DNA of 64,000 bases from Clostridiales bacterium. GTDB taxonomy: Bacteria > Bacillota > Clostridia > Christensenellales > Borkfalkiaceae. The notes beneath the pieces are model-generated. The model worked only from the letters and a program-made list of their open reading frames with translations. It was not told the origin of the DNA and did not search any database. The DNA lies in NCBI GenBank assembly GCA_015055545.1, contig SVHY01000001.1:1-64000 (forward strand). Reading direction: 5' to 3'. The translations under genes were made by a program, and so were the position numbers. Numbering within the stretch: the first letter of the stretch is position 1; each line of letters begins with the position of its first letter. Positions 61,031 to 64,000 of the stretch are shown here, one piece after another.

Positions 61031-63241
61031 TTACGCTTGATAAAAATTCCGCGACAAAAATTCGTCTTGGTATTTAGGCGAAAGCAACACGAACGGCGCG
61101 GAAAATCCGCTCACACGCACGATTATATGCCCGTAATTTTCAGGTTCTTTTTGCGCGCGGAGCAACACTTCCTTGCTCACACAGCTTGGTTGCATACCCT
61201 GTAAACCGCACCTTGACGCCGCACGGAAAAATTCCACAGCACGCTGTAAATCCATCTTCCCTGCAGGCAAGGTAATCGTATACGTCGCGTTACCGCCACA
61301 CTTTTGCATATCCATATACCGTACCCCGTCCAACAAGTCGGAAAGCGTCGTACCGCGTTGCAATCTCGACGGCGTAAGCCCGGGGCTGAAATAATCCCCC
61401 TTTCTGCGCCCGTTGGGGAACGCAAGTAACTTATCACTCCACAACACTACTTCGGTATACACGTTAAAGCCCATGCGATAACGTCCACCGTATGCCGTAG
61501 GCATTTCTTGCACGATATCGTACAAATCGTCGAAGAATTTCCCTGCAAAGCGCGCGGATTCTTCCGAGCCGTCCGCGTACGAACAAACGCGCAACGCGCG
61601 TTGACGGAGCGTTTCGTCTTGCCACTCGCTACGAACGGCGTCGCAAAGTTGCTCTATGCTACAAACCTTTTCGTCAAAGCAAAGCTTTTTAATCGCAAGC
61701 AACGAATCCACCACATCGGCAAATCCTACCAAATACACGCTTTCGCGGTTATACTTCCCACCGCCTGCCGTCAAATCTCGGCGTTTGTCTATACACGTTT
61801 CCAAAAGCGCCGAAAGCGCGCCGACGGGATTGACTTTATACCACGTTCTCGAACCTTTCGATTGCGCCATGCCCTTTTTCATAAGCAACAGTTTCACAAT
61901 CGCAAGCCAACGCGCGTACACTTCTTCAAACGAGCGCGCCCCGTCCAAACAATCGGCAGGAAAACCGAACGATTGCAATTCTTCTACGTTGCCATGCACG
62001 AACCATTCCCAAGGCTTTAACATACTCACGTATTCACCGCTGAATTTATTGCTACACTCGGGCGTAATCGCGTCCCAGCACCCGCCGACCACATAATCTC
62101 TTGCATCTTGCAATTCCACCCCCGCTTTTACAAGCGCAGGAATAATCGCATCGTCGCTTTCATACAGGCTAAAACTCTGCCCGTCGACGAGCGGTTTGAA
62201 CACCTTTTCCATATATTCTTGCGGCGAGTTCGCAGAATACCGAATCATCATTTTCGGGTACAACGCGCCTGTATTTTCACGCGCGTCAAGGAATAAACGG
62301 GTTACTTCATTATATAACGGTTTCCCATCGTCGTCGCAACCACCCAAAGTGAGCGTGTTTTCCAGCTCGTATTCCCACGCGCCTTGCATTTTCTCGCGCG
62401 TATCCAACATACTATCCCACACGAGCAAAAACTTGCAAATGCAGTCGAGCATTTCTTCTTCCGAAACGCCACGCGCAATATCCTTTTCGTATAACGGGTA
62501 CAAAATTTTATCTACCCGTCCAAACGAGTTGAACCCTACGCCTTCCAGCGAACCGAGCGCTTTGCGCAAAAACGCCATTGCGCACAAGCCTTCGTGGAAC
62601 GTTTGCGGTGGTTGCCAAGGCACGCGTTTTGCTATTTCGCAAAGCTCTATTCTACCTTGTTTTTCCGCTTCCTGCGCAAACCGCTCCGCAATTCTCTTCA
62701 ACGCTAAAATTCCTGCTTTCGCGCACAGGAAGAAATCCCGTTCTTCGTCCGTTTGCGCCGTACTTTCCTTTGCTAAGAGTTCTTCGTACACACCGCAAAG
62801 CCCAACCGTGAACATTTTGCGCATAGGCAAACCGATATGCATATTATCGATATACGTTTGCGTTACACCGTACACATCTTTTGTAATGCCTTTACGCATT
62901 TGGTCGAATAAATCAGTGTCTAAATCTTGAAACAAATGACGGTTGCGGATAAACAACCAACCGTTTGCATGCACCGCGCCACGGTTAAACCCACCGTCGC
63001 AAAGCGGTACGAGCGAGCTCGTTTCGCAATAAAAAGGTACGTCGTCGAAAAAGCGCGGCTCAATTTCTTCCGCAATCGTTTCGTACAACTTCGCCTTTAA
63101 AACAAACGCGTTTTGGTTGGGATTTGCCACGTCGTATTCGTCCATTTTCGCAAACACGCGCGCACGCATTTTCTCTACGCAATCGGGCAATTCATCAAAA
63201 TAAAACGCCTTCAAATCTTTCCGTATTTTTTCGTATATCAT
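61031..63241 (-). CDS. Glycyl radical enzyme of unassigned subclass (PFL-like)
   Basis: The 736-aa protein has an N-terminal PFL-like barrel and the C-terminal radical motif RVSGFSAPFVLLSPKYQ, radical Gly near residue 712. The thiyl Cys is C388 in VVGGCWDAITPEC. Known subclasses mostly have GCVE (diol/choline/HPA lyases) or CC (PFL); GCWD keeps an acid at +2 but with Asp and a Trp between. That argues against PFL and points to a lyase or dehydratase with another substrate. SD AAAGGGG precedes the ATG at 63241. No microcompartment genes are visible. Confidence 0.88.
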   Translation of the reverse strand: MIYEKIRKDLKAFYFDELPDCVEKMRARVFAKMDEYDVANPNQNAFVLKAKLYETIAEEIEPRFFDDVPFYCETSSLVPLCDGGFNRGAVHANGWLFIRNRHLFQDLDTDLFDQMRKGITKDVYGVTQTYIDNMHIGLPMRKMFTVGLCGVYEELLAKESTAQTDEERDFFLCAKAGILALKRIAERFAQEAEKQGRIELCEIAKRVPWQPPQTFHEGLCAMAFLRKALGSLEGVGFNSFGRVDKILYPLYEKDIARGVSEEEMLDCICKFLLVWDSMLDTREKMQGAWEYELENTLTLGGCDDDGKPLYNEVTRLFLDARENTGALYPKMMIRYSANSPQEYMEKVFKPLVDGQSFSLYESDDAIIPALVKAGVELQDARDYVVGGCWDAITPECSNKFSGEYVSMLKPWEWFVHGNVEELQSFGFPADCLDGARSFEEVYARWLAIVKLLLMKKGMAQSKGSRTWYKVNPVGALSALLETCIDKRRDLTAGGGKYNRESVYLVGFADVVDSLLAIKKLCFDEKVCSIEQLCDAVRSEWQDETLRQRALRVCSYADGSEESARFAGKFFDDLYDIVQEMPTAYGGRYRMGFNVYTEVVLWSDKLLAFPNGRRKGDYFSPGLTPSRLQRGTTLSDLLDGVRYMDMQKCGGNATYTITLPAGKMDLQRAVEFFRAASRCGLQGMQPSCVSKEVLLRAQKEPENYGHIIVRVSGFSAPFVLLSPKYQDEFLSRNFYQA

Positions 63242-63266
63242 AAAAAACACCCCTTTGTTTTTTATT

Positions 63267-63295
63267 ATCATAGCACAGTCACGCAAAAAATGCAA
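63267..63295 (-). promoter_or_regulatory. Promoter of the glycyl radical enzyme operon
   Basis: TTGCAT (63290-63295), 17-nt spacer, TATGAT (63267-63272). The weaker -35 is consistent with activation by the divergent AraC protein. Confidence 0.65.
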
Positions 63296-63336
63296 TGTAC
63301 AATACAAACAAATTTGCACAAAAGGGAAATAAATCG

Positions 63337-63365
63337 TTGACCATATACGAAAAAAGTGTTATAAT
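63337..63365 (+). promoter_or_regulatory. Promoter of the AraC regulator gene
   Basis: TTGACC (63337-63342), 17-nt spacer, TATAAT (63360-63365). Confidence 0.75.
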
Positions 63366-63383
63366 CATAGAAAAAAGGGAATT

Positions 63384-64000
63384 ATGCGTATGATACAAAT
63401 CCACGAACTTTCTTCTATATACACCTACGAAACGGACAAAAAGACCTTTTCGAGCGGTCCGCCACGCGGTTGCCATACGCTCGCCTATCAAGTTTCAGGC
63501 TCGTACGAACATTTCTTTTCAAGCCAAACGCTTTCCGTCAAAAGCGACACGCTGTTTTTTATCAACAAGAACGACGTCTACACCGTTCGAAAAGCGGAAC
63601 AAGGTTATTCCATTTGTATCACGTTCACCGCCGATATCGATTTTTCAAGTTGTATTTTGGATTGCAGCAACGACCCGCAGGTTTATAACCTTTTTCAAAA
63701 ACTTTTACGCGTGCGCAATTTAGACGTAAAAAGCAACCGCTGTCTTGCTACGGCAATCGTTTACGAAGTCTTTTCCGTTTTTTATAAACAAAAAGAGCGC
63801 GCGTACGTTCCTTCCACTACGCGTGGAAAAATCGAGTTTGCGCGCAATCACATACGCACGCATTACCGCGACGAAGAATTTCAAGCTCAATCGCTTGCAA
63901 AGCTTTGTGGCGTTGGCGTAAAACGCTTTCGAGAACTGTTCAAGCAACTATATAAAACGACGCCCACGCAGTACGTTATCGATTTGCGCTTGAACGCCGC
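63384..64000 (+). CDS. AraC-family transcriptional regulator (partial, cut by window end)
   Basis: The reading frame is open from ATG at 63384 (AAGGGA upstream) to the window edge, about 205 codons. A cupin-like N-terminal part (residues ~10-100) is followed by a helix-turn-helix start: AQSLAKLCGVGVKRFRELFK and TPTQYVIDLRLN, the AraC signature. It diverges from the glycyl radical operon, which it probably controls in response to the enzyme's substrate. The second recognition helix is missing here only because of the cut. Confidence 0.85.
   Translation, partial: MRMIQIHELSSIYTYETDKKTFSSGPPRGCHTLAYQVSGSYEHFFSSQTLSVKSDTLFFINKNDVYTVRKAEQGYSICITFTADIDFSSCILDCSNDPQVYNLFQKLLRVRNLDVKSNRCLATAIVYEVFSVFYKQKERAYVPSTTRGKIEFARNHIRTHYRDEEFQAQSLAKLCGVGVKRFRELFKQLYKTTPTQYVIDLRLNA

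Overview
This window comes from the chromosome of a spore-forming Clostridia-type Firmicute, probably an uncultured gut or rumen lineage; genus cannot be set from the sequence. Support: spoVT at the left end, yqfC/yqfD, a SPOCS-LysM protein and Veg; the B. subtilis-like order yqfC-yqfD-phoH-pgpH-ybeY-era-yqzL-recO; sigma-A promoters close to TTGACA-N17-TATAAT; and purine-rich Shine-Dalgarno (SD) sequences. Strict or facultative anaerobic life fits the glycyl radical enzyme with its activase and the formate-tetrahydrofolate ligase.

Layout. 1-7.3 kb: tRNA-Leu, spoVT, a CvpA-like membrane protein, glnS, fhs, glyS. 7.3-8.8 kb: an AT-richer cassette with two near-identical 68-aa XRE repressors flanking a SLOG-fold gene and a probable small RNA. 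8.8-24 kb: a branched-chain amino acid block on the minus strand, led by a T-box riboswitch (probable Leu CUC specifier): leuA-ilvB-ilvN-ilvC-ilvD-leuC-leuD-leuB-(DUF815 ATPase)-ilvA-ridA, with ilvE just upstream on its own promoter. Together these genes make the Val/Ile/Leu pathway from pyruvate and threonine, and RidA removes the reactive enamines that IlvA releases. 24-27.7 kb: galM, then divergent queH and an rRNA methyltransferase gene, both apparently leaderless. 27.7-33 kb: a third 68-aa XRE repressor divergent from an operon of two large repeat-built lipoproteins. 33-40.5 kb: the era/recO/phoH block with an Mrr-like nuclease at its end. 40.6-50.1 kb: a membrane protein, ispE, a SPOCS protein, veg, uvrB-uvrA. 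50.3-52.1 kb: tRNA-Pro with a displaced copy of its 3' end, a small lipoprotein, and a ~690-nt transcript unit that matches no gene I recognise. 52.2-55.5 kb: ppx/gppA-maf-mreB. 55.6-64 kb: a half-size TauE pair split by a hairpin array, a 1127-aa surface protein, a glycyl radical enzyme with its activase, and the start of a divergent AraC regulator cut by the window end.

Three things stand out. First, intergenic DNA is full of mosaic palindrome arrays whose stems differ but whose spacers are conserved and mirror-imaged around a shared core. Second, five genes have exactly 6 nt between the -10 box and the ATG and no SD, so they look leaderless. Third, the three small XRE repressors each carry an operator palindrome inside the 17-nt spacer of the promoter they face.
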